Source of the DNA: Meghimatium bilineatum
Lineage: Eukaryota > Mollusca > Gastropoda > Stylommatophora > Philomycidae
Direction: 5' to 3'
DNA: 64,000 nt
Assembly (NCBI GenBank): GCA_034231615.1
Contig: CM067310.1
Coordinates: forward strand, 1,877,501 to 1,941,500
The notes under the pieces were generated by a model. That model searched no databases, was not told the origin of the DNA, and was given only the letters and a program-made list of their open reading frames with translations. Shown here one piece after another: positions 42,912 through 54,900 of this stretch (positions are counted from its first letter, which is position 1; every line of letters begins with the position of its first letter). Position numbers and translations under genes: made by a program.

Positions 42912-43030
42912 ACACCCCCCCCCCCCCCGACCCGTATATAAGGGGAAAGGTTTTATGGACACAAATTACTTTTTTGTTTGGTCAACATCCTCCATTACGG
43001 TGAACGTATCTACGGCCCTGTCCCACTAAA
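42912..43030 (-). mobile_element. Poly-C / CAGGGCCGTAGATA-terminus element
   Basis: About 14 C residues are followed by GACCCGTATATAAGG and, after about 90 bp, GTATCTACGGCCCTG. The same arrangement is seen at 54600-54715 and 3576-3735, suggesting a short DNA-transposon-like repeat. Confidence 0.4.
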
Positions 43031-43039
43031 TCTACGTAA

Positions 43040-43735
43040 TTATGACCATTCGGCCCTTGATTGTATAGACCAACATCCACATTCAAAGCTGTAGAAACGT
43101 CTTCGGTTTAAACAAAATAAAAGGCGGGAGTGGTAACATAAAGTTCTTCGTATTTGTGGAATTTTTCTGACTGTCTTCATACATGGTAACTCCAGCATAG
43201 TCCTTCCTGCAAAGTCCTTGCTATAGTCTATGAAGCAAAAATAGATTATTTTTTGGACTTCTATATATTTATCTATCACTAGTCGGATACTCAGTATAGT
43301 TTCTCTGGTTCCTTTGTTTTTCCTAAAACTGAATTGTTATTCACCGACCTCCGTGTCTATCTTGTTTTTAATTCTTTAATGTATTTTGAGAAGTATTTTA
43401 GTTAGATGGCTCATTAGACTTATTGTTCTATATTCTGTACAGTCCACAGCCCTGGGCTTCTTAGGTAGTGGTATAAATATTGATGATGTTAGGTCTTCAG
43501 GTATGTGGCCTGTTTCACATATGTCATTGCAAAGTTCTGTGATAATATCCACACCAAATTCATTTAGAGTTTTTATTATGTCTGCTGTTATGTTGTCGGA
43601 GCCTGCAGCCTTTCCACGTTTTACTCCATTTTTTACATCTGCGTTCAGTATTGCTGGTCCATCATTGCACACTGTAAAACTCGCCTCTAAAGTGGATTTA
43701 TTGACTTTACCGTGATTTTCGTTGACAGGCAACAC
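43040..43735 (-). mobile_element. Non-LTR retrotransposon RT fragment
   Basis: The minus strand reads VKRGKAAGSDNITADIIKTL, CETGHIPEDLTSSIFIPLPK, AVDCTEYRTISLMSHLTKIL, then in another frame FRKNKGTRE and IIYFCFIDYSKDF. These are RT motifs upstream of and including motif A ('GKA.G.D.I..E.IK', 'P.PKK', 'YR.ISL..H..KI'). Frameshifts follow. The same region is represented at 61187-61640. Confidence 0.85.
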
Positions 43736-43739
43736 ACCG

Positions 43740-44700
43740 TTGATACAAAGTAACCAATGAAAACCACAGGATAAATAAAATGAGTCAATTTAGAAAATTG
43801 TTTTAAAATAAGCCAATAGGCCTCATATTGACGATTATTCAAGGATCTGGCAGCCAATTCCAGTTCCTCGATAATACTCCTGTGGACTCATTAGGAATCA
43901 TCATCAGTCTAAAATGATGCATTTGACTTTTCTCGGTAATTTTCATTGGTCATTTTATGTCTACACCCAATGAAAATCACAGGTAAAGTGTCATCACTTT
44001 AGCAGGATGATTTCCAATAAGTCTAACAGGCTGTGTTGCCAAGTAACAAAGCCAATTTCACACCCCCCTCCCTCTTTGATACGATATGCGTTATAACAGT
44101 GTGACTATTCTTTGTTCCCCTTTCGAACCCATCAACATATCCCCACTGTAACGTCAAGCAGTGCTTGTAGTCTCAGTTCTTACAGATAAGTAAATGTTTG
44201 TTATCGAGGACTTCATGTGATGGAGGTCAGAGGTCACATCTGGTACACCCTTATCAGCAAGGGCTAAGATCAAGAGCAGGAGAGATTTAGATATAGTGAC
44301 AGTTATATTGGAATACGCACTAAGACAACTTTCGTGAACATAACAGGATGGCTCAATAGTTTCGTGAACATAACAGGATGGCTCATTACTATCGAGAACA
44401 TAACATGTTGGTTGTCCTGTGGTAGTTGATATGGATTTATTAAATGAATTGAATTGTGGCTAACAGTTTCTGAAACACGAGCGTAGCAATTCTCTATCAT
44501 ATCTTCGTGAGCATAACAAGATGGCTCTTTACTTTCGTGAAACCCGAATTGTCAAGGCATGCCGAAATCGGATGTGCTAGGCCTACAAGGCGCATAACGG
44601 TGGCAAAACGTAATCACGCTCCCGGCGGAAATCGCACGGATATCCGTGATGGTTACAATGGAGCGAACGAAAAACAAACAAACAAACAAACTAACGTGAA
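43740..44700. other. Intergenic with short repeats
   Basis: A pair of opposed segments (CCAATGAAAACCACAGG near 43751 and TTTTCATTGGTCATTTTAT near 43938) hints at a MITE. At 44325-44420 a 29-bp unit TTTCGTGAACATAACAGGAT plus GGCTCAATA is repeated three times, with a further relic at 44505. No gene is seen. Confidence 0.4.
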
Positions 44701-44704
44701 AATA

Positions 44705-44996
44705 ATCTTCTGCGTTCGTTCTCAAATTCCTTCTGATTTTCAGGATGTAGTCCGGAGAATGGAATGCATTATGTCATGGTTTACAGTTTTGATGTGCTAT
44801 CTGCACCTTCGGCCTGACACATTCGACTTCAGCGCGGCTTTCATGTCACTTTGACCCTGTATTGGGATGGGACAACGAATTATCCAACCCACAAACGTGC
44901 TTAGTCGACTCTTAAGATATGTGTCGAAGGTAAAGAGAGTTCCCCCGTGTATTGCCGGGGTCCCGAGAGAGGATCAACGAACAGCAACACTATTTA
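44705..44996 (+). repeat. Interspersed element B, copy 7 (left half of a palindromic pair)
   Basis: It starts TTCTGCGTTCGTTCTC and continues GGATGTAGTCCGGAGAATG, TTCGGCCTGACACATTCG, GGGATGGGACAACGAATT and AAGATATGTGTCGAAGG. It leads directly into the opposite-strand copy at 45000. Confidence 0.85.
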
Positions 44997-44999
44997 CCT

Positions 45000-45222
45000 T
45001 TAATGAATGTCGTTAAACCGAATAAGTAAGTTATGGGGTGGAGGTGGTTGTTCCATCTCATATAGAGTCAAAGTAACCCAAAGCCATTCTGAAGTCGGAC
45101 GTGTCAGGCCGAAAGGCGCAGACATCGCAACCATGCTGCAAACCGTGACACAGCTCATTCCGTTCTCCGGACTACATCCTACTAACCTGCAGGAGTTTGA
45201 GAGCGAACGCAGGAGAAGAAGA
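45000..45222 (-). repeat. Interspersed element B, copy 8 (right half of a palindromic pair)
   Basis: Read on the minus strand it starts TTCTCCTGCGTTCGCTCTC and mirrors copy 7, so both outer ends carry the same TGCGTTC-TTCTCAAA terminus. On the plus strand the end is GAACGCAGGAGAAGAAGAC, the (GAA)n tail. Confidence 0.85.
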
Positions 45223-45529
45223 CACAGTGATGGCATACAACATAGAATGAACTCAAGTGATGACGTCTGTACATTCTCATTGGCTGTCTGCAGCAGTCCA
45301 TCAATAACATCAACAATAAGGGGGAGGGGATATAAAAAATAGACTTCTGTTGACATGTGAAGCTAGGGAGGTGAGGGGGGGGGTACAAAAGTTGAGGTCA
45401 ACAATACAGTATTTTATACATATCAATTAAATTGCGTGAATTTGCAACATTATTATACAAATTAGTAATTGTATAATAATGTGAAACAGGCCATGTACTT
45501 GTTTCACCCATTTTCTGCAAAGTTTTCTT
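45223..45529. other. Intergenic, nothing recognised
   Basis: A G run lies near 45376. No frame or repeat family is identified. Confidence 0.3.
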
Positions 45530-47660
45530 TTTTTTTCTTCTTTCAAACTCCCACTGTATCTCTGGTGTAGTAGGACCATGTTCTCAAACTCCCACTGTAT
45601 CTCTGGTGTAGTAGGACCATGTTCTCAAACTCCCACTGTATCTCTGGTGTAGTAGGACCATGTTCTCAAACTCCCACTGTATCTCTCGTGTAGTAGGACC
45701 ATGTTCTCAAACTCCCACTGTATCTCTGGTGTAGTAGGACCATGTTCTCAAACTCCCACTGTATCTCTCGTGTAGTAGGACCATGTTCTCAAACTCCCAC
45801 TGTATCTCTGGTGTAGTAGGACCATGTTCTCAAACTCCCACTGTATCTCTGGTGTAGTAGGACCATGTTCTCAAACTCCCACTGTATCTCTGGTGTAGTA
45901 GGACCATGTTCTCAAACTCCCACTGTATCTCTCGTGTAGTAGGACCATGTTCTCAAACTCCCACTGTATCTCTGGTGTAGTAGGACCATGTTCTCAAACT
46001 CCCACTGTATCTCTGGTGTAGTAGGACCATGTTCTCAAACTCCCACTGTATCTCTCGTGTAGTAGGACCATGTTCTCAAACTCCCACTGTATCTCTGGTG
46101 TAGTAGGACCATGTTCTCAAACTCCCACTGTATCTCTGGTGTAGTAGGACCATGTTCTCAAACTCCCACTGTATTTCTCGTGTAGTAGGACCATGTTCTC
46201 AAACTCCCACTGTATCTCTGGTGTAGTAGGACCATGTTCTCAAACTCCCACTGTATCTCTGGTGTAGTAGGACCATGTTCTCAAACTCCCACTGTATCTC
46301 TGGTGTAGTAGGACCATGTTCTCAAACTCCCACTGTATCTCTCGTGTAGTAGGACCATGTTCTCAAACTCCCACTGTATCTCTGGTGTAGTAGGACCATG
46401 TTCTCAAACTCCCACTGTATCTCTGGTGTAGTAGGACCATGTTCTCAAACTCCCACTGTATCTCTCGTGTAGTAGGACCATGTTCTCAAACTCCCACTGT
46501 ATCTCTCGTGTAGTAGGACCATGTTCTCAAACTCCCACTGTATCTCTGGTGTAGTAGGACCATGTTCTCAAACTCCCACTGTATCTCTGGTGTAGTAGGA
46601 CCATGTTCTCAAACTCCCACTGTATCTCTCGTGTAGTAGGACCATGTTCTCAAACTCCCACTGTATCTCTGGTGTAGTAGGACCATGTTCTCAAACTCCC
46701 ACTGTATCTCTGGTGTAGTAGGACCATGTTCTCAAACTCCCACTGTATCTCTGGTGTAGTAGGACCATGTTCTCAAACTCCCACTGTATTTCTCGTGTAG
46801 TAGGACCATGTTCTCAAACTCCCACTGTATCTCCGGTTGTAGTATTACCATGTTCTCAAACTCCCACTGTATCTCTGGTGTAGTAGGACCATGTTCTCAA
46901 ACTCCCACTGTATCTCTGGTGTAGTAGGATCATGTTCTCAATTTCCCACTGTATCTCTCGTGTAGTAGGACCATGTTCTCAAACTCCCACTGTATCTCTG
47001 GTGTAGTAGGACCATGTTCTCAAACTCCCACTGTATCTCTGGTGTAGTAGGACCATGTTCTCAAACTCCCACTGTATCTCTGGTGTAGTAGGACCATGTT
47101 CTCAAACTCCCACTGTATCTCTCGTGTAGTAGGACCATGTTCTCAAACTCCCACTGTATCTCTCGTGTAGTAGGACCATGTTCTCAAACTCCCACTGTAT
47201 CTCTCGTGTAGTAGGACCATGTTCTCAAACTCCCACTGTATCTCTGGTGTAGTAGGACCATGTTCTCAAACTCCCACTGTATCTCTCGTGTAGTAGGACC
47301 ATGTTCTCAAACTCCCACTGTATCTCTCGTGTAGTAGGACCATGTTCTCAAACTCCCACTGTATCTCTCGTGTAGTAGGACCATGTTCTCAAACTCCCAC
47401 TGTATCTCTCGTGTAGTAGGACCATGTTCTCAAACTCCCACTGTATCTCTCGTGTAGTAGGACCATGTTCTCAAACTCCCACTGTATCTCTGGTGTAGTA
47501 GGACCATGTTCTCAAACTCCCACTGTATCTCTGGTGTAGTAGGATCACGGTTGTACTACGTTCCCAGCAGGATGTAGTCCAGAGAATGGAAATGCATTGT
47601 GCCGCCATTTTATTTGCGCTAATGGCCCGACACAGCCGTCTTCGGAAGATAACTATCTGA
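45530..47660 (+). repeat. Element A copy 9 with a 49-copy array of 41 bp
   Basis: The array (45543-47552) repeats GTTCTCAAACTCCCACTG, then TATCTCTGGTGTAGTAGG and ACCAT. This is the left end of element A (TTCTCAAACTCCCGCTGG, CTTGTAGCAGGACCATG). The element's remaining part follows at once (TTCCCAGCAGGATGTAGTCC, CCATTTTATTTGCGC, CGACACAGCCGTCTTCGG). Units carry either CTCTGGTG or CTCTCGTG, arranged in GGC and GGGC groups for most of the array and then a run of C-type units near the right end. A few units have private changes near 46830 and 46935. Confidence 0.95.
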
Positions 47661-48150
47661 AACCTTTATTATTATTATTTTTTTTGGGCGGGGGGAGATA
47701 TAATGGGACAGGGACATTGGATAACATAGTTACAACAGACAAGATTAAGTGATTGAAAAGACAACATTAAAATAAAAATTATCCACATTTCAACACAATT
47801 TCTTGTTTGTACTTTTTTTCCTTCTTAGAATGTAGTATATCTAACATTGTATTGTTTTTCTTGGAAATTGTTATATTTGAGTACCGGGTACCTTTTTAAT
47901 CCAGTCTGACAATCTGGAGGGCAGTTTTCGTATGTCACACTACTGTTTGTTAAATTACTATCCATCAATCATAACCAGATACGGCGTTTCACCCTTTTTT
48001 GTTTTAAGTTTTTGTTTTGATAAAGGTCTATTGGTCGAAACGTCGATTTGAGTGCGTTATTATGTGTCTTGAGTGATTAAGCAAAACTTAATTACCCTAT
48101 TCCTGGATTTATTTGATATAATTCCCATGAATTTCTAAGAAAAATCCTCT
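47661..48150. other. Unassigned sequence with GATAAAGG/GAAACGTCG motif
   Basis: TTGATAAAGGTC, a TAT linker and TGGTCGAAACGTCG lie at 48017-48047. GGTC and the paired segment can form a short stem between the two boxes. The rest is unassigned. Confidence 0.4.
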
Positions 48151-48154
48151 GTGA

Positions 48155-48245
48155 AACCAATATGTAGCGAGCGTGATTCAAACCGCGACCTTTTGAACAC
48201 AATGAAAATAGCTTTAACAACTGCGCCCGCCAGATTCCCTCGCTG
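48155..48245 (-). repeat. tRNA-derived SINE head
   Basis: On the minus strand TGGCGGGCGCAGTTG (48218-48232) fits an A box and GGTTTGAATCAC (48173-48184) fits a B box, about 35 bp apart. This is the internal RNA polymerase III promoter of a tRNA-derived SINE. The cloverleaf is not intact, so it is not a working tRNA gene. Confidence 0.6.
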
Positions 48246-48419
48246 GATAAACAGATCTAAATTATCTGGTAGATAATTGTTCAGATTGGACGAATAAATC
48301 TTCAGGATCACTTTAATTGCTAAATAAAACGAAAGCAAGAGGCAGATGTTTGCTGGGCTAATTGGGCCGTCAACATCACGAAGGGCGACACTTGATGATG
48401 ATGTATAGGCTTAGAATAT

Positions 48420-48937
48420 AATTGTCTTGGCGGTCGTAACACCGCAACTCCGGGCGGACCGGGTGACTGGTTTATGACTGAATAATGAAGTCGGGAGTTC
48501 CGCTCGAGGTCACCGCGAAACCGACATCAAAGCTGCAAATTCACACAGCGCTACACTGGCAAGCCAGCACTGCGCCGCCTATTTTCTCTACTGTCCGCCA
48601 CCATCTCTCGCCGCTACAACATCAGTCTTTGTAACGGCGAGAGCGGTGTGGTCCCAAAAAACGCACATTTTTACTTCATTCAAACTAGAGACACGATTCT
48701 ATTAGCAACGCGACGCGAGAAATCATCACCGCCCGCAGTCTTCTTACCATCTATGGATTATTTTCACGTTAAGGAAAAGCATAAACGTACCTGATTAATA
48801 TTTCTTTGTTGATTCCCGGTAAGGTCATGCTCAGAAATCTGTGTAAGACCAAGTGTTCGACCATCTCGCACCTGCTGCCATCACGTCTGCTGTTTACATG
48901 GACGGATAGCCGGAAGTGCTAGTTCTGTGGATGAATG
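48420..48937 (+). promoter_or_regulatory. CpG-rich promoter-like region and 5' UTR of the CUB-domain gene
   Basis: This half-kilobase is visibly richer in G, C and CpG than its surroundings (GGCGGACCGGGTGACTGG, GCGCCGCCTATTTTCTC, AACGCGACGCGAGAAATC) and holds no array or retroelement. It leads into the signal-peptide exon. A short upstream frame (48931-48954, 7 codons) overlaps the chosen start and could reduce translation. Confidence 0.5.
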
Positions 48938-51900
48938 ATGGCGTGTGGCAATGACTGGATTCTACAGTCAGCTAGTTTTGTTTGGTTATTTACTTCACTT
49001 CTAAGCGAGTCACAGAGTAAAAAAACACAAGCATGTAAGTAACATTTTCATTTCTTCAATCTTTGTTTTTTTGTGTGTGTGTGTAAAAACATGAAAGCGA
49101 TTGTTTGAAATGTTTTATCAACAGAACACTGTCCGTAGTTTGTTTTGCAATTTGTATACAATCATTTCTTTGTCACCAGTCACCATCCTCGATTATGTCT
49201 CCATTTTACGTTGTTATGTTATTAACATGAATGTTCAATATTGCCGTGATCGCTGGATCACCGTTTGTTTTTAAGACTCCTGGGACTTTCCTTCAAAGAA
49301 ACATTTCAAGCAATTTTAACCGACGTGGACCAGTGTGGAAATAACAGAATTGTCAGATACATGCCCCGATTTAACATAATATTAATATTTCGTTAAAAAT
49401 TAGAAAAACAACCACGCACTGAGTACTAGAGGAGAGGATAAGAGAGGCGAGTTGTGCGTATGTCATCTGTCATGTCTAGTCAAGCTAACGATCAATGACT
49501 GCCAGCCAAATTATCTGTCATTTTCAGTGCTTCAGATTCTGCCGATGTTAATTTCAAATTTTATACTGCCATTTCTTATCGTTTCTGATGTCTTCACCGC
49601 TTCCATTGTCTCGATCTTTCACTTTATTACAGAATTCAACACATTTCTTTAGTGATATCCAAATATATTCTTGCCTTATCATGTGTGTGTGTGTGTGTGT
49701 GTGTGTGCTAGTGTTCTATGACTGCCATTTGGTGTAATATTTTCCTGTAGAGTTGGACACACACACCACTCTCATATGAACATCCCAGTCGATGGAGAAA
49801 ACTATGTGAATAAACATATGTATTATTGTAGTAAACCTTTGGTTTTTCTTTGTTTTCTGTATATTCAATTACCCTGTTAATGTTTTTTTTTTGTTATTTA
49901 ATTTCTGTCATTTCAATTGTTTTGTTTCTATGGGGGGGGGGGGGGGGTTGTGATTTGTTTTTATGTAGGTTATACTAGATTTTTCTGTTTCTGTTTTTTT
50001 AATGTTTTTGGTTATTTGTTTTCTGTATTCAATTATCCTTGTTCAGTTTTTTATTATTTGTTTCTGTATACCTGTATATTGAATTAGCCTGTTTTTGTTT
50101 TTTAGTTATTTGTTTTCTGTATATTCAGTTATCCCATTTCTGTTTTTTTGGGGGGTGATTTGTTTTCTGTATATTCATATTGTTTCCGTTTTTTAGTTGT
50201 TTTCTGTACATTCAATTATCCTGTTGTTTCTGTTTTATTTTGGGGGGTTAATTTTGTTTTGTGTTTTCATGTATTCAGTTTTCATTTTTGTTTGTGTGTT
50301 ATTTGTTTTCTGTATATTTAATTATCCCGTTTCTGTTTTTTGTGTTATGTTTTCTTTATATTTAATTATTCTGTTTATGTTCATTTGGTTTCCTGTTTGT
50401 TAGGTGCTTGTTAACTGTTTTCGTTGTAGCATTTTATGATAATGTATGTTTCTATTTATAGTTTATTGTATTTTTAATTTTATTTTATTGGTTGTCTTTT
50501 TTGATTATATGTTATTTAATTGTTATAAAATATTTTTGGTAAATTTATTTCTATTTTCTGTTTAGTTATATTATTCATTATTTTATTTTTATTTTTATAA
50601 GTCTGCCATTTTTCAGTTTGTCATTGTTCAGGTGGTCAGTGTTAAGTTTGTCATTGTTCAGGTGGTCAGTGTTAAGTTTGTCATTGTTCAATTTGTGATT
50701 ATATACAAATAGACTGTTACGTATTTAAGTTAATTTTAAATTTAAATGTAGTTTCATGTTTTGTTTATTGTCTGCCTTTTTTATGTTTGTTTATTTTGAA
50801 GTGCTTTGTTTGCTCATTATTTTCTGTGTATTTATTGCTTACTTTCTAATTATTTGTTCATTATTTTCAATCTTTTATTTAAAAAATACTTTTGTGCATT
50901 TATTTTCTTTCTTTATTTGTTGTCTATTTGTCTATAATAAATACCTTGTTTTTTAAAGTTAGTGTTTGCTTTCAGTTATTTGCTTGCTTATATGTTTTCA
51001 CTGTTTGTTTATGTTTTCTGCTGTTTTTATACTTATTATTTATGTTATTTTTTGATGGGCATACAGCTCTGGATTGAATATGGACATGTAGGTAGTTGAA
51101 AGGATTGAAAAGACGTAAGACATATAGGATTTGCTTCATTGTACTCAGGTGACCATCATTGGAGACAGCTAGTCATCGTGTCCATGAGACTTTCGGTGCC
51201 TTTTAATCTCATGCCTTGAGATTGCAAGAAAGTCATGCAAAAATCTTCCGCAGTCCTACATCCAAACTGAATTAAATCTGACATCCTTACATCTACATTC
51301 AATGAAATATGTATCTTGAACTACAAAAAAGACAATGACAAAATTCCATTAAAAATGACAAGAGAAATACCAATGTAGTACTTCTGGAGCTGAAGTTAAG
51401 CTGCACAATCTGGATGAAATGGTGTAAACTTGTTCGATTTGACACAACTCATTTTCTGAAACTATTTTGCAAGGAACAGCCAATGGTGGAAGAAGAAGAG
51501 GTGGGTAAAGAAATCCCTGAACAAGGAATTGTCTGAGCATGATTGTTCTACACTCCTCAGAGTGTCTGAGGACAAAGATGTTTTGGAGGGCTATTTTGTG
51601 CTGTGTCTCCAGTGTGGGCACCCCTACGACCATGACGGGTTATAAGCCTTATTATTATTATTATTGTTATTGTTATCATTATTATAGGTAACTCCATCTT
51701 TGTTAGCTTTGATTCTGCATCTGGTTATTGAGGATATAGTTTACAGAATGGAATGCATTATGTTGGGGTTTGCAGATTAGTTGCAATAGCTGTGCCTATC
51801 CGTACATATGTGCAACAACTTCATGGCGATATTTGTTGATTTCACCGTCAACTGGATGAAGTAGATAATCCTATGAGCAACCTACTTAGTTTACTCTTGT

Positions 51901-54900
51901 AACATGCATGACTGGTCACAGTTTATTTCTTTGCTTTCTTATTGGTCCTGGCAACATACTGGGGCCCAGTCTGGGTAGGGAAGAGGATAATAAAATAAAT
52001 TCTAATATGAATTTATGGGCCTATGAAGTGTGGGGCCCACTGCGGCCGCATAGGTTGCAATGGCCTAAGACCGGCCCTGACTGGGGGGTCATATGAAACA
52101 AGAGTAACAGACTGGAGGTTCTATCATCTACCATCATCATCAAAATTCTTGTTCAGTTTGAATCATGGACAATCACCAACAAAGTGAAAAATAAAATAGC
52201 AGCATTTGAAAGAAAATGTTACAGAAAAATCCTCAGAATACAATAGACCAAAAAAAAAGATCACCAATGTAGCCATCCTGAGAAAAATGAATGTAAAAGA
52301 AAACTGGCTAAACAGCATGATTCTTTCCAGAAAACTACAATATTCTGACCATATCAAACGCCATGACAGCATAGAGAAGACATAATGGAGGAGATAATGC
52401 CATGGAGATGAACAAGAGGTAGACCAAGAAGAAGATGGACATAAGACATCAAAAACATCATGAACATGACAGTAACAGAAGCAGGAAGACTGGCTCAAGA
52501 TTGACAGAAGTTTCGAAAAGCTGTCATGGCTGCTACATCCTGTCCAGGATATACTGAATATCCTAATGACCTAACACACAATGGTGCATGCAAATATGGC
52601 TATTTCTAATCTAATTAAATTAGATCAAATCCTAGGAACCGGGTCTACATTTCACACTTTTTAAGAACTCTGCGGCAACCGTTGTTTTTTTTAGTAATTC
52701 CTACCGCTGTATTCATAGTTACACAATGGCTGCCATAATTGGGCTCTCATAGACAATATCATTATTAACTTTTCAATGTGTTCCCAGAAGTAAAGACAGC
52801 CACGGGGAACAAACTATGATGTTTACCTACTTCGCTGCGGTAAGGACTTTTGACTTAAAAAAACCATTTTGCGTTGGTATGTTTAGAATAAACACCGAGT
52901 TAGTGCTTCGTTTTTAACGCCAGGGAAATAGTCAGAAATATAAATAAGACAAAATGTGTTTTCTCCATTTTTGGGGATTCCTTATTTTTGGAACATTTAG
53001 TTCGTTCCACGTCAGTTTCGTTTAATATGTAGGTCCGGCTTCTAGGATTGAACCTTAAATTATAATTTCTAAATAGTGGAATTTTAAAATCATGTTGGAT
53101 TTGAGTATAATAATAATATTTATAATTATAATAATAATATTAATAATAATTATAGTAATAATAATAATAAAACCCATAACCCGTCATGGTCGTAGGGGTA
53201 CCACACTGGAGACATCTTCTCAGAAAGCCCTCCAAACATATCTATCCTCAACCATTCGAAGTAGTGTAGAAGCCCAGATTATTCCTTGAAGTTATAACTC
53301 TGTAATTTTCTGTTCATCTCCTCCTTCCACCCTCGACTGTACCTCGCAAAATAATTTTATTTTAGAAAATGAGTCGTGTCACGTTGTATGTTGAAACCAA
53401 ACAAGTGTATACCGTTTCACCACTGCTAAAAGTTATTTATGATAACTTGAAAGTTTGTTTGCTGCCGCACAAATTTGTCTTGTGGTCTATATCACTTAAT
53501 TCTTATCAAACGTTTGTAGCGCTTGTATTCAAAAACCCGAATCCTACTTTCCGTGTCTCCATTGAGGGTCCAGCTTTCACATCTGTACAAAAGTAACACT
53601 CGGCACCAGCGATCTGAATAGATTAATCATTACTGTACTTCTGATCTTAGCACCAGCGATCTGAATAGATTAATCATTACTGTACTTCTGATCTTACTTA
53701 GCACCAGCGATCTGAATAGATTAATCATTACTGTACTTCTGATCTTACTTAGCACCAGCGATCTGAATAGATTAATCATTACTGTACTTCTGATCTTACT
53801 TAGCACCAGCGATCTGAATAGATTAATCATTACTGTACTTCTGATCTTACTTAGCACCAGCGATCTGAATAGATTAATCATTACTGTACTTCTGATCTTA
53901 CTTTTCCAAATCATATTTAACCTTGCCATGACAACCATCGCCATCTCGAGTCTTAGCTTAATCTTTATTTGATGACGTCTGCTTGGATTGTTCAACAGCT
54001 TATGAGCTTGTCTACCTGTATTGATATTATTCCATATGTTCTTCTGCTCTTTATTAATTGTGTCTAGGTTTCAATAATTAATTGTGTCTAGGTTTCAATA
54101 ATTAATTGTGTCTAGGTTTCAATAATTAATTGTGTCTAGGTTTCAATAATTAATTGTGTCTAGGTTTCAATAATTAATTGTGTCTAGGTTTCAATATTTA
54201 ATTGTGTCTAGGCTTCAATAATTGTGTCTAGGCTTCAATAATTAATTGTGTCTAGGTTTCAATATATAATTAATTGTGTCTAGGCTTAAATAATTAATTG
54301 TGTCTAGGTTTCAATATATAATTAATTGTGTCTAGGCTTAAATAATTAATTGTGTCTAGGTTTCAATAATTAATTGTGTCTAGGCTTCAATAAAGGAATA
54401 ATTCAATATTTGAATATAAAAAATAGATATATGCTAAATATGTTACATCCGAATTTTAGAAAGACTTCAGTAGGGGCATGGTAAAAATAAAAAGTTGGGA
54501 AACACAGCTGTAGTGTGTCTTGACAACAAGCTATTTGGAAGCTCCACTTGGATAAACCTTTTAGGGATTGACTGAGGGGAAAGGGGGCAGGAAATTTGCG
54601 GCAGTAATTTATGAACAGCCTGAATCCTTCCCCCCCCCCCAAAAAAAACCCATAGAGATTAATTTTTTTAATGAAACCCCCCCCCCATAAACAAAGGTGT
54701 ATCTACGGCCCTGGAAGATGTATACGTAAGGGGGGGGGTACAATGAAGTCAAAATTCTTTGTCCTAAAAATATTTATTGATGCCAAGCTGAGCAGCTCTG
54801 TCAGTAGGGCAGTAATGTCACGTTATTCTAGTGAACCAATATTGTTGTGTCTTCGATTTTACATCTCCATGTCACGTCATCTAATTATATCTCTTGTTCC

